Position numbers and translations under genes: made by a program. Shown here piece by piece: positions 13,570-20,221 of a stretch of 20,221 nucleotides of DNA. This DNA comes from an uncultured Oscillibacter sp. (GTDB lineage Bacteria > Bacillota > Clostridia > Oscillospirales > Oscillospiraceae). The stretch is taken from contig CAJUCO010000044.1 of the NCBI GenBank assembly GCA_910585245.1, positions 1-20,221 on the forward strand. The letters run 5' to 3'. Position 1 is the stretch's first letter; the number at the start of each line of letters is the position of its first letter. The notes below the pieces were generated by a model. The model worked only from the letters and a program-made list of their open reading frames with translations. It was not told where the DNA came from and did not search any database.

Positions 13570-14622
13570 ATGCCGAAGGGAATTGCCGTTGACAAGCAGG
13601 GGCATATCAAGGCCCGGGCGTCTATGAGCGATACCAATCTGCTGCTCACCATCACGGTCCTGGTCTTCTTCGCCCTGTATCTGTCCGCCGTTGTGTTTCT
13701 GGGCGGCGGCTTCACCAAGCCCCAAAACTTCCTGAACATCCTGAACAACAACGCCTCCTTGATCGTTTTGTCCTGCGGCATGAGCATCGTCATGATCACA
13801 GGGGGAATCGACATCAGCGTGGGTGCGGTCACAAGCCTGGTGTGCATGGCCGGCGCGGTGAATCTGGAGCAGCAGGGCGGCAGCGTCCTCACGGTCCTTC
13901 TCATCGGCCTTGGCATCGGCCTGGCCTTCGGGCTGGTTCAGGGATACCTGGTGGCCTATTTGGAGATTCAGCCCTTTATCGTGTCTCTGGCGGGTATGTT
14001 CTTCGCCAAGGGCATGACCACCATCGTCAGCAAGGAGCCCATACGCGTCACCAGCGAGGGCTTTCTGGCGGTGAAGGACACCCGTATCACCGTCCCCGGC
14101 CTAGGTGCCCCCAACAAGCTGGGCCAGTATATCCCGGCCTATGTGGAGGTGGGCGTGGTCATTGCCCTGCTGGCGGTGGTGCTGCTCTTCTGCCTCCTGC
14201 GCTGGACCAAGCTGGGCCGCAGCTTTTACGCCGTGGGCGGCAACAACCAGAGCGCCAATATGCTGGGCATCAACGTGCGCCGGACCAAATTCCTGGCCCA
14301 TATCCTGTGCAGCCTTCTAGCGGGCCTGGGCGGCATCCTCTACTTCCTCCATGTGGGAAGTGGCGATGTGGCCAACGGCGCGGGAGACGAAATGAACGCC
14401 ATCGCCTCCTCCATCATCGGGGGGACCCTGCTCACAGGCGGCGTGGGCAACGTGGCGGGCACCTTCTTTGGCGTTCTGAGCCTGAACACCATCAAGCGCA
14501 TCGTCTCCTCCCTAGGTTTTGACGAGGCGTGGTGGTCCAACATCACCGTGGCGGCGATGCTCTGCCTGTTCCTGGTGATTCAAAGCATCGTGCTTCTGCG
14601 GAAGAACACCGCCAGGCAGTAA
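13570..14622 (+). CDS. yjfF: Sugar ABC transporter permease (YjfF-like)
   Basis: The second membrane subunit, 350 aa, BPD_transp_2 family. The signature region reads IVLSCGMSIVMITGGIDISVGAV; later come FFAKGMTTIVS and ASSIIGGTLLTGGVGNVAGTFFGVL. The position right after the YtfT-like gene, one base after its stop, supports a heterodimeric channel. A strong AGGAGGTG site lies inside the end of the preceding gene. Like its partner it should form part of an inner-membrane pore for an aldose in furanose form, based on the E. coli homologues; the exact substrate is inferred. Confidence 0.9.
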   Translation: MPKGIAVDKQGHIKARASMSDTNLLLTITVLVFFALYLSAVVFLGGGFTKPQNFLNILNNNASLIVLSCGMSIVMITGGIDISVGAVTSLVCMAGAVNLEQQGGSVLTVLLIGLGIGLAFGLVQGYLVAYLEIQPFIVSLAGMFFAKGMTTIVSKEPIRVTSEGFLAVKDTRITVPGLGAPNKLGQYIPAYVEVGVVIALLAVVLLFCLLRWTKLGRSFYAVGGNNQSANMLGINVRRTKFLAHILCSLLAGLGGILYFLHVGSGDVANGAGDEMNAIASSIIGGTLLTGGVGNVAGTFFGVLSLNTIKRIVSSLGFDEAWWSNITVAAMLCLFLVIQSIVLLRKNTARQ

Positions 14623-14634
14623 GGAGGGAACGAG

Positions 14635-16161
14635 ATGAAAACCTGTTTGGGCATTGAGCTGGGCTCCACCCGCATCAAGGCCATGACCGTCGGCGAGAGT
14701 TTCCAGCCCGTTTCCTCCGGGGACTACACCTGGGCCTCCCGCTATGAAAACGGCGTCTGGACCTACCCCCTGGAGGAGGTCTGGACGGGGCTGAAAACAG
14801 CCCTTTCCCAGGTGGAGGGCCGGGAGAACATTGCCGCCATGGGCGTTTCCGCCATGATGCACGGCTACCTGGCCTTTGACAAGGATTGGAACTTGCTGAC
14901 CCCCTTCCGCACCTGGCAGAACACCATTACCGGCCCGGCGGCGTCGGAGCTGACGGAGCTGTTCGGCTTTAACATTCCACAGCGCTGGAGCATCGCCCAC
15001 CTCTATCAGGCGGTGCTGAGCGGAGAAGCGCACGTTCCCCAAATCGCCCACATAACCACTCTGGCGGGCTATGTCCACTATATGCTCACAGGCGTGAACG
15101 CCGTGGGCGTGGGGGAGGCCAGCGGTATGTTCCCCATCGACAGCGCCGCCCTGGATTATGACGCGGAAATGCTGGCGAAATTCAACGCCCTGCCGAAGGT
15201 ACAGGGGCTTTCCTGGAAACTGAAGGAGCTACTCCCGAAGGTCCTTGTGGCCGGAGAGACCGCCGGGACCCTCACGGAATCCGGCGCGGCCCTGTTGGAC
15301 GGGTTGCTGGTCCCCGGCATCCCCTTTGCCCCCGCGGAGGGGGACGCGGGCACCGGCATGACCGCCACCAACGCCGTGGCTCCCCGGACGGGCAACGTCT
15401 CCGCCGGGACCTCCATCTTCTCTATGGTGGTGCTGGAAAAGCCCCTCCAGAAGGTCTATGAGGAGATCGACCTGGTGATCACCCCCGCCGGGGCCCCGGT
15501 GGCCATGGTCCACTGCAACAACTGCACCAACGACACCAACGCCTGGGTCAACATTCTGGGAGAGGCCGCCCGCCTCTTCGGCGCGAATCCCGATACGGGT
15601 GAGCTGTACACCAAACTCTACGAGAAGAGCCTGGAGGGGGACCCGGACTGCGGCGGCGTGCTGGTGTGCAACTACCTGGCGGGGGAGGGCGTCACCCACA
15701 TGGACGCAGGCCGTCCTCTGGCTGCCCGAACACCGGAGACCAGATTCACCCTGGCCAACTTCTTCAAGGCCCAGCTCTACGCCACCATGTCCACCCTGAA
15801 GATCGGCATGGACATCCTGGCGGGGGAGGGGGTTGCCATCGACTCCCTGACGGGCCACGGCGGCCTCTTCAAGACCCCGGTGGTGGGCCAGAGCTACATG
15901 GCCGCCGCCTGTAACGCCCCGGTCACCTGCATGGAGACGGCGGGAGAGGGAGGCCCCTACGGCATGGCCCTGCTTGCCGCCTACATACTGAGAAAGTCCG
16001 AGGGGGAGCGCCTGGAGGACTTCCTGAAAAACCGAGTCTTCGTTGGGACCTCCGGCTCCACCGTCCAGCCGGACCCCGCTTTGGTCCAGGGCTTTAACCA
16101 ATACATCCAGCGGTACAAAGCGCTCCTGAACGTGGAGCGGGCCGCAGTAGAAAACCTGTAA
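14635..16161 (+). CDS. FGGY-family carbohydrate kinase, probable L-ribulokinase
   Basis: A cytoplasmic sugar kinase of 508 aa. The N-terminal phosphate loop is GIELGSTRIKAM (6-17), the conserved catalytic Asp is D237 in EGDAGTGM, and the ATP-binding segment GNVSAGTSIFSMV (253-265) is followed by the C-terminal nucleotide motif (TGHGGLFKTP and GEGGPYGMA). Placed between the transporter and araA-araD, it most likely phosphorylates L-ribulose, the AraB step. It is shorter than classical AraB (about 560 aa) and does not read like it, so it is probably a non-orthologous replacement. Ribosome binding site AAGGAGGG lies 6 nt before ATG. The family contains many substrate specificities, so the substrate rests on context. 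Confidence 0.85.
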   Translation: MKTCLGIELGSTRIKAMTVGESFQPVSSGDYTWASRYENGVWTYPLEEVWTGLKTALSQVEGRENIAAMGVSAMMHGYLAFDKDWNLLTPFRTWQNTITGPAASELTELFGFNIPQRWSIAHLYQAVLSGEAHVPQIAHITTLAGYVHYMLTGVNAVGVGEASGMFPIDSAALDYDAEMLAKFNALPKVQGLSWKLKELLPKVLVAGETAGTLTESGAALLDGLLVPGIPFAPAEGDAGTGMTATNAVAPRTGNVSAGTSIFSMVVLEKPLQKVYEEIDLVITPAGAPVAMVHCNNCTNDTNAWVNILGEAARLFGANPDTGELYTKLYEKSLEGDPDCGGVLVCNYLAGEGVTHMDAGRPLAARTPETRFTLANFFKAQLYATMSTLKIGMDILAGEGVAIDSLTGHGGLFKTPVVGQSYMAAACNAPVTCMETAGEGGPYGMALLAAYILRKSEGERLEDFLKNRVFVGTSGSTVQPDPALVQGFNQYIQRYKALLNVERAAVENL

Positions 16162-16173
16162 GGAGGAGACTTC

Positions 16174-17637
16174 ATGAAACAATATCAGTTCTGGTTCGTC
16201 GTCGGCAGCCAGTTCCTCTACGGCCCCGAGGTGCTGGACACCGTGGCCCAGCGGGCTCGGGAGATGGCGGAGAAGCTCAGCGCCGTGCTGCCCTATCCTC
16301 TGGTCTACAAGGTCACCGCCAAGACCAATCAGGAAATTGCCCAGGTCTGCAAAGAGGCCAACTACGACGACGCCTGCGCCGGAATTATCACCTGGTGCCA
16401 TACCTTCAGCCCTTCGAAAATGTGGATCAACGGCCTTGTGGACCTCCAGAAGCCCTGGTGCCACTTCGCCACCCAGTACAACCGGGAGATCCCCAATGAG
16501 GAGATCGACATGGACTTCATGAACCTGAACCAGGCCGCCCACGGCGACCGGGAGCACGGCTTCATCGGGGCCCGTCTGAGAAAGCCCCGGAAGATCATCG
16601 CCGGATTTTGGCAGGACGGGGAGGTCCAGGACCGCATCGGCAGCTGGATGAAAGCCGCCGTGGGCGTGGCGGTCTCCAAGTCCATGAAGGTCATGCGCTT
16701 TGGGGACAATATGCGGGAAGTGGCCGTCACCGAGGGCGACAAGGTGGAAGTTCAGGCCAAACTGGGCTGGCAGGTGAACACCTGGGCCGTAGGCGATTTG
16801 GTGAAGGTGATGAACGAAGTCACCGAGGCGGAAATTGACGCCCTGATGGAGACCTACAAAGCCAGCTACGACCTCGCCACGGACGACCTGGAAACCGTCC
16901 GCTATCAGGCCCGGGAAGAGATCGCCATGAAAAAGATGCTGGACGCCGAGGGCTGTCTGGCCTTCTCCAACACCTTCCAGGACCTCTGGGGCATGAAACA
17001 GCTCCCCGGCCTTGCTTCCCAGCATCTGATGGCCCAGGGCTACGGCTACGGCGGCGAGGGCGACTGGAAGGTCTCCGCCATGACCGCCATTCTGAAGGCC
17101 ATGGGTGAGGACGGCAACGGAGCCTCCGCCTTCATGGAGGACTACACCTACCATCTGGTGAAGGGCCAGGAGTACAGCTTGGGGGCCCATATGCTGGAGG
17201 TCTGTCCCTCCGTGGCGGCGGACCGGCCCAGGATCGAGGTTCATCCCTTGGGCATCGGCGGACGGGAGGACCCGGCCCGGCTGGTGTTCGAGGGCAAGGA
17301 GGGCGACGCCATTGTGGTCAGCCTCATCGACATGGGCGGACGGCTCCGGCTCATCTGCCAGGACATCCGCTGCGTGAAGCCCATCCTGCCCATGCCGAAC
17401 CTGCCCGTGGCCCGGGTCATGTGGCAGGCGGAGCCCAGCCTGACAACCGGCGTGGAGTGCTGGATCACCGCCGGAGGAGCCCACCACACGGTCTTGAGCT
17501 ACGACGTAACGGCGGAGCAGATGAAGGACTGGGCCAATATGCTGGATATCGAGTTTGTCCACATCACCAAGGACACCACAGTGGAGAGTCTGGAGCACGA
17601 TCTGTTCCTCTCCGACCTGGCCTGGAAATTGAAGTAA
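16174..17637 (+). CDS. araA: L-arabinose isomerase
   Basis: Converts L-arabinose to L-ribulose in the cytoplasm, a Mn-dependent enzyme. At 487 aa it is close to the 500-aa E. coli protein and starts with the typical FWFVVGSQFLYGPE. The expected metal/catalytic residues are visible: E295 (GYGGEGDWK), E322 (FMEDYTYHL), H339 (LGAHMLEVCPS) and H437/H438 (ITAGGAHHT). CHTFSPSKMWI and TQYNREIPN are further family hallmarks. AAGGAGGAG lies 6 nt upstream of the ATG. It follows the kinase by 12 bases and is separated from araD by a hairpin, all in one operon. Confidence 0.97.
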   Translation: MKQYQFWFVVGSQFLYGPEVLDTVAQRAREMAEKLSAVLPYPLVYKVTAKTNQEIAQVCKEANYDDACAGIITWCHTFSPSKMWINGLVDLQKPWCHFATQYNREIPNEEIDMDFMNLNQAAHGDREHGFIGARLRKPRKIIAGFWQDGEVQDRIGSWMKAAVGVAVSKSMKVMRFGDNMREVAVTEGDKVEVQAKLGWQVNTWAVGDLVKVMNEVTEAEIDALMETYKASYDLATDDLETVRYQAREEIAMKKMLDAEGCLAFSNTFQDLWGMKQLPGLASQHLMAQGYGYGGEGDWKVSAMTAILKAMGEDGNGASAFMEDYTYHLVKGQEYSLGAHMLEVCPSVAADRPRIEVHPLGIGGREDPARLVFEGKEGDAIVVSLIDMGGRLRLICQDIRCVKPILPMPNLPVARVMWQAEPSLTTGVECWITAGGAHHTVLSYDVTAEQMKDWANMLDIEFVHITKDTTVESLEHDLFLSDLAWKLK

Positions 17638-17644
17638 ACGCCTT

Positions 17645-17671
17645 CAAGGGCCGCCCCTTGGGCGGCCCTTG
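17645..17671 (+). promoter_or_regulatory. Intercistronic hairpin between araA and araD
   Basis: CAAGGGCCGCCC (17645-17656) and GGGCGGCCCTTG (17660-17671) form a perfect 12-bp stem with a 3-nt loop. Only a weak TTCTGT tail follows, so it may attenuate or stabilise rather than fully terminate; araD begins 23 bases later. Confidence 0.6.
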
Positions 17672-17694
17672 TTCTGTAAAGGAGACATATAATT

Positions 17695-18393
17695 ATGTTA
17701 GAAGAACTGAAAAAACAGGTCTGCGAGGCCAATCTGCTGCTGCCGAAATACGGTATGGTCACCTTCACCTGGGGCAATGTCTCCGGTATAGACCGGGAAC
17801 AGGGTCTGATAGCCATCAAGCCCTCCGGCGTGGAGTACGACGACATGAAGCCCGAGGACATGGTGGTGGTGAGCCTGGAGACCGGAGAGCGGGTGGAGGG
17901 CCGATACAAGCCCTCCAGCGACACGGATACGCACCTGGCGCTGTACAAGGCGTTCCCGACCTTGGGCGGGATCGTCCACACGCATAGCCGTTGGGCCACC
18001 TCCTTCGCCCAGGCAGGGAAGGGGGTCCCTGCCCAGGGGACCACCCAAGGGGACTATTTCTACGGCGAAATCCCCTGCACCCGGAAGATGACTCCGGAGG
18101 AGATTGCGGGAAGCTATGAGCTGGAGACGGGCAACGTCATCATCGAGACCTTCCGGGAGCGAAAGATCGACCCTGCCCAGGTCCCGGCGGTGCTGGTCCA
18201 CAGCCACGGCCCCTTCGCCTGGGGTACGGACCCCTTTAACGCCGTCCACAACGCCGTGGTGCTGGAGGAGTGCGCCTTTATGGACTTCCACGCCATGCAG
18301 CTCACCCCCGGCCTGGGGGCCATGCAGCAGGAGCTGCTGGATAAGCACTACCTCCGCAAGCACGGCCCCGGGGCCTACTACGGCCAAGGCTGA
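17695..18393 (+). CDS. araD: L-ribulose-5-phosphate 4-epimerase
   Basis: A cytoplasmic Zn-dependent class II aldolase-fold enzyme making D-xylulose 5-phosphate for the pentose phosphate pathway. The 232-aa length and residue numbering match E. coli AraD exactly: D76, metal ligands H95 and H97 (VHTHSRW) and H171 (VHSHGPFAWG), D120, and Y229 near the C-terminus (GPGAYYGQG). GWVS-like substrate loops appear as TWGNVSG and KPSGVEYDD. A GGAGA ribosome binding site precedes the ATG. It is the last arabinose gene; no terminator is visible after it, consistent with loss of the native downstream sequence to the conjugative-element fragment. Confidence 0.97.
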   Translation: MLEELKKQVCEANLLLPKYGMVTFTWGNVSGIDREQGLIAIKPSGVEYDDMKPEDMVVVSLETGERVEGRYKPSSDTDTHLALYKAFPTLGGIVHTHSRWATSFAQAGKGVPAQGTTQGDYFYGEIPCTRKMTPEEIAGSYELETGNVIIETFRERKIDPAQVPAVLVHSHGPFAWGTDPFNAVHNAVVLEECAFMDFHAMQLTPGLGAMQQELLDKHYLRKHGPGAYYGQG

Positions 18394-18508
18394 TGCGAGG
18401 CGTGCGTGGAGAGAACAAGCTGAGACAAGCACCTTAAGTAGTCGGTTAATGATGAACATCTCCTTGATATGATAACATTGTAAACGTAGGTTGCCTTCAA
18501 TAATATCT
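18394..18508. other. Junction between araD and conjugative-element DNA
   Basis: This 115-base gap has no gene, no terminator and lower GC than both sides. The stop of the truncated conjugation gene lies right at its right edge, so the recombination joint is probably within or next to it. Confidence 0.45.
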
Positions 18509-18754
18509 TTAACTGTGATTCACTTCCGTAAAGCTGGAGCAGGTCTTGACGATGCCCATGACGAAGAACAGCACCAGCAGGGCGCAGCCGATGGCTTGGA
18601 GCGCGCCGTTGATACCTTGGATGACCGTCCAGACTCCGCCGCCTTTGAATTCCTCCGGGGTGGTACTGAGGAGCTGCCAGATCTCCGCCAGCTTCCCGTT
18701 CCAGGTCCCCAGGGCGGAGTTCAGGTTGTCCACGATCCAGTTTCCGCTTCCCAC
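18509..18754 (-). pseudogene. VirB6/TrbL-like conjugation protein, truncated
   Basis: 81 residues starting at GTG 18754 directly after the methyltransferase stop, with AGGAGG 8 nt upstream. The protein begins MGSGNWIVDNLNSALGTWNG and has one transmembrane helix (IGCALLVLFFVMGIV). I recognise it as the start of the polytopic mating-channel protein found at this place in Tn1549-type conjugative elements, where it normally continues through several more helices to well over 250 aa. Here, after CSSFTEV, it ends with a three-residue foreign tail and a stop. The conjugation module is therefore cut, and this copy cannot form the channel. Confidence 0.7.
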
Positions 18755-19624
18755 TCACACCACCTCCTTTGCGTCCGAAATTCGTTTCGCGGCCATGGCG
18801 CAGTAGTCCGGGGATAGGTCGATCCCGATAAAACTCCGGCCCAGGCGTTTCGCCACAGCGCCGGTTGTACCGCTGCCCATAAAGGGGTCCAGCACCGTGC
18901 CGCCAAGGGGGCTTCCCGCCAGGATGCAGGGTTCCGCCAGCTTCTCCGGGAACACCGCGAAGTGCGCCCCCTGGAAGCTGCTGCTGGGGACTGTCCAGAC
19001 GTCCCGCTTGTTCCGGCCCAGCGGGTTGAGGGGGAGTCCGGCAAAGTTCCCCCTTTGCGGAAGGTGTCCGGCATCCAGATCAAAGCTGGAGGCACAGCCT
19101 GACGGATAACTCCGGCGTTCTCCCGAACGGGTGGGTGTGATGAAGGATTCCCGGATGGCATCGGCGTCAAAATAGTATCGCTCTGATTTGGACAACAGGA
19201 AGATATATTCGTGGCTCCGGGTACAGCGGTCCCGCACCCCCTCCGGCATGGCGTTGGGCTTGTGCCAGATAATGTCCTGCCGCAGATACCAGCCGTCCGT
19301 CCGCAGGGCGATGGCCAGTGCCCAGGGAATGCCCAGCAAGTCCTTGCTTTTGAGGCTTTTACAGTTTTTCCGGCAGTAGCTGTCGCCTATGACAAGCCAC
19401 AGGGTCCCGTCCTTCCGCAGTACCCGCCGCACCTCCCGAAACACCTGGACGAGCCGTTCCAGATACTCCTGGGGCGTTGGCTCTAATCCGATCTGCCCCT
19501 TTATCCCATAGTCCCGCAGTCCAAAATAGGGCGGCGAAGTAACACAGGTATGGACACTCTCCGCATCCAGTGTTCGGAGCTGTTCCACGGCGTCGCCGCT
19601 GATCAATCGTTCAAATATGGTCAA
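18755..19624 (-). CDS. DNA methyltransferase (N6-adenine/N4-cytosine type)
   Basis: An amino-methyltransferase of 289 aa. The catalytic motif TSPPY (29-33) comes before the SAM-binding motif DPFMGSGTT (246-254), the order of the beta class. IIWHKPNAMPEGVRDR and FPEKLAEPCI are further hallmarks of the N6/N4 family. No restriction enzyme is encoded alongside, so it is probably an orphan methylase carried by the conjugative element, perhaps protecting it from host restriction on entry. The start is taken at TTG 19624, close after a GGGGAGGTGA site; spacing to that codon is short, so the exact start is uncertain. The recognition sequence cannot be predicted. Confidence 0.88.
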   Translation of the reverse strand: MTIFERLISGDAVEQLRTLDAESVHTCVTSPPYFGLRDYGIKGQIGLEPTPQEYLERLVQVFREVRRVLRKDGTLWLVIGDSYCRKNCKSLKSKDLLGIPWALAIALRTDGWYLRQDIIWHKPNAMPEGVRDRCTRSHEYIFLLSKSERYYFDADAIRESFITPTRSGERRSYPSGCASSFDLDAGHLPQRGNFAGLPLNPLGRNKRDVWTVPSSSFQGAHFAVFPEKLAEPCILAGSPLGGTVLDPFMGSGTTGAVAKRLGRSFIGIDLSPDYCAMAAKRISDAKEVV

Positions 19625-19642
19625 TCACCTCCCCTAAAAGGC

Positions 19643-19664
19643 GGAGGGCGCGGATGCGCCCTCC
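19643..19664 (-). promoter_or_regulatory. Intercistronic hairpin upstream of the methyltransferase
   Basis: GGAGGGCGC and GCGCCCTCC form a perfect 9-bp stem with a 4-nt loop, followed on the - strand by GCCTTTT. The T-run is short, so it may be a weak terminator that lowers methylase expression relative to the pilin-like gene. Confidence 0.5.
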
Positions 19665-19678
19665 TGCTGCTATTTTCC

Positions 19679-20038
19679 TCATCCGCCCGTGATAAGGGTG
19701 AGGATCTCCTTCGTAAAAGTAATGACGATACCGCCGGCGATGGTGAGCATACCGTTGGCCCGCTGGGAGGGGTCGTGGCTCTTGAGGGACAGGCCCAGCT
19801 GGAGGATGCCGAAGCCCAGCAGGATCAGGCCGATGGCCCGGATCAGGGAAAAGATGAACTCACTCAGGTTCTCCACGATCTGGAGGGGATCGTCCGCCGC
19901 GAAGGCGGGGACGATCATGACGGCCATGGACAGCACCAGACAGGCGAAGAGGGCGTAGGCCCGCTTGGCGCGGCGCTCAATCTTCTTCTGGCGCTCCAGG
20001 GCGTTCAGGGGCTTCTGGGTTTTCTTCATGATCTTCAT
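19679..20038 (-). CDS. VirB2-like pilin/conjugation membrane protein
   Basis: A small exported membrane protein of 119 aa. A Lys/Arg-rich N-terminus (about 1-30) precedes a signal helix ending AFA-A. The mature part of about 65 residues has two hydrophobic segments (FSLIRAIGLILLGFGILQLGL and MLTIAGGIVITF) joined by a polar loop with SHDPSQRANG. Size, signal peptide and two-helix mature form fit VirB2-like pilins of type IV secretion systems, and its place between the VirD4-like and methylase genes fits Tn1549-type conjugative elements. ATG 20038 is chosen, with AGGAGG 9 nt upstream; a TTG codon two codons earlier is the alternative. It overlaps the upstream gene's end by 62 bases. Confidence 0.7.
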   Translation of the reverse strand: MKIMKKTQKPLNALERQKKIERRAKRAYALFACLVLSMAVMIVPAFAADDPLQIVENLSEFIFSLIRAIGLILLGFGILQLGLSLKSHDPSQRANGMLTIAGGIVITFTKEILTLITGG

Positions 20039-20221
20039 AGTCAATGGCCTCCTTTTCTTTATCAGATGTGTCGATTTCCGGGGCGAACAGCGGTTCCCCC
20101 TGGAACTTCAACTCAGGTTTTTCCTGATGGTGGATGTAGGGCGGCCCACCGCCGTCAACGGTGTAACGGATGGCGGGGTGATCGGTCAGCTCGTACTTCA
20201 GATCCATCACCGGCTTGGCGC
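19977..20221 (-). CDS. C-terminus of VirD4/TraG-like coupling protein (partial)
   Basis: The reading frame is open at the window edge, so the gene begins beyond it. The visible 80 residues start AKPVMDLKYELTDHPAIRYT, then DGGGPPY, then a strongly acidic tail ending PGAPEED. The charged, disordered tail and the DGGG-PY segment fit the C-terminal end of the type IV coupling ATPase that stands before the pilin gene in related conjugative elements. The ATPase motifs themselves are outside the window, so the assignment depends mainly on gene order. Its 3' end overlaps the pilin-like gene. Confidence 0.45.
   Translation of the reverse strand, partial: AKPVMDLKYELTDHPAIRYTVDGGGPPYIHHQEKPELKFQGEPLFAPEIDTSDKEKEAIDYEDHEENPEAPERPGAPEED

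Noticed and set aside
15229..17598. A 789-codon open frame on the - strand
   Set aside because: It lies antisense to the FGGY kinase and araA, both strongly supported. GC-rich genes with biased third positions commonly leave long open antisense frames; its protein is His/Gly/Val-rich with no recognisable domain.
18755..19624. Restriction-modification system
   Set aside because: Only the methylase is present in the visible sequence; no restriction endonuclease gene flanks it.

Overview
The window looks like a gut Clostridia chromosome (Oscillospiraceae-like Firmicute). The evidence is Gram-positive-style lipoprotein signals, strong AGGAGG ribosome binding sites, YesM/YesN-type signalling, an AraR-type GntR-LacI repressor and conjugative-element genes of the type common in this group. 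These are inferences from gene content; no rRNA or other taxonomic marker is present. The native genes are visibly GC-rich, and the stretch from about 4360 to 6600 is clearly less so.

Layout: (1) 333-4356, + strand: a three-gene sensing unit (AraC-type response regulator, YesM-like histidine kinase, sugar-binding lipoprotein) with 4-nt overlaps, resembling the AraP-AraS-AraT arabinose-sensing system of Geobacillus. (2) 4357-5740: remains of a mobile element: a block of imperfect palindromes, a TnpW-like small gene and a large serine recombinase whose middle is deleted, closed by a strong terminator. (3) 5984-7940, - strand: a MATE efflux transporter and a frameshifted cytidylate-kinase-like gene, behind a sigma-A-type promoter and a leader that contains an intrinsic terminator (a likely attenuator). 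(4) 8230-9297, - strand: araR. (5) 9298-9799: divergent control region with AraR-like half-sites, promoters and a perfect 16-bp palindrome. (6) 9800-18393, + strand: an arabinose operon: binding protein, double-domain ATPase and two permeases of the galactofuranose/YtfQRT-YjfF type, a FGGY kinase (probable L-ribulokinase), araA and araD. (7) 18394-20221, - strand: an integrative conjugative element fragment (VirD4-like C-terminus, VirB2-like pilin, DNA methyltransferase, truncated VirB6/TrbL-like protein).

How it works together (inference): extracellular arabinose, probably the furanose form, would be sensed by the lipoprotein-kinase pair and signalled through the response regulator. It would be imported by the YtfQRT-YjfF-type transporter, isomerised by AraA, phosphorylated by the FGGY kinase and epimerised by AraD to D-xylulose 5-phosphate, while AraR represses in the absence of sugar. 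The locus is interrupted after the sensor unit and cut off after araD by pieces of conjugative elements.

Most notable: the attenuator-like leader of the MATE gene, the palindrome-dense block at 4500-4830, the internally deleted recombinase, the helically phased AraR-like sites, and the arabinose locus bracketed by mobile-element debris. I did not find a system that I can confidently call wholly new.
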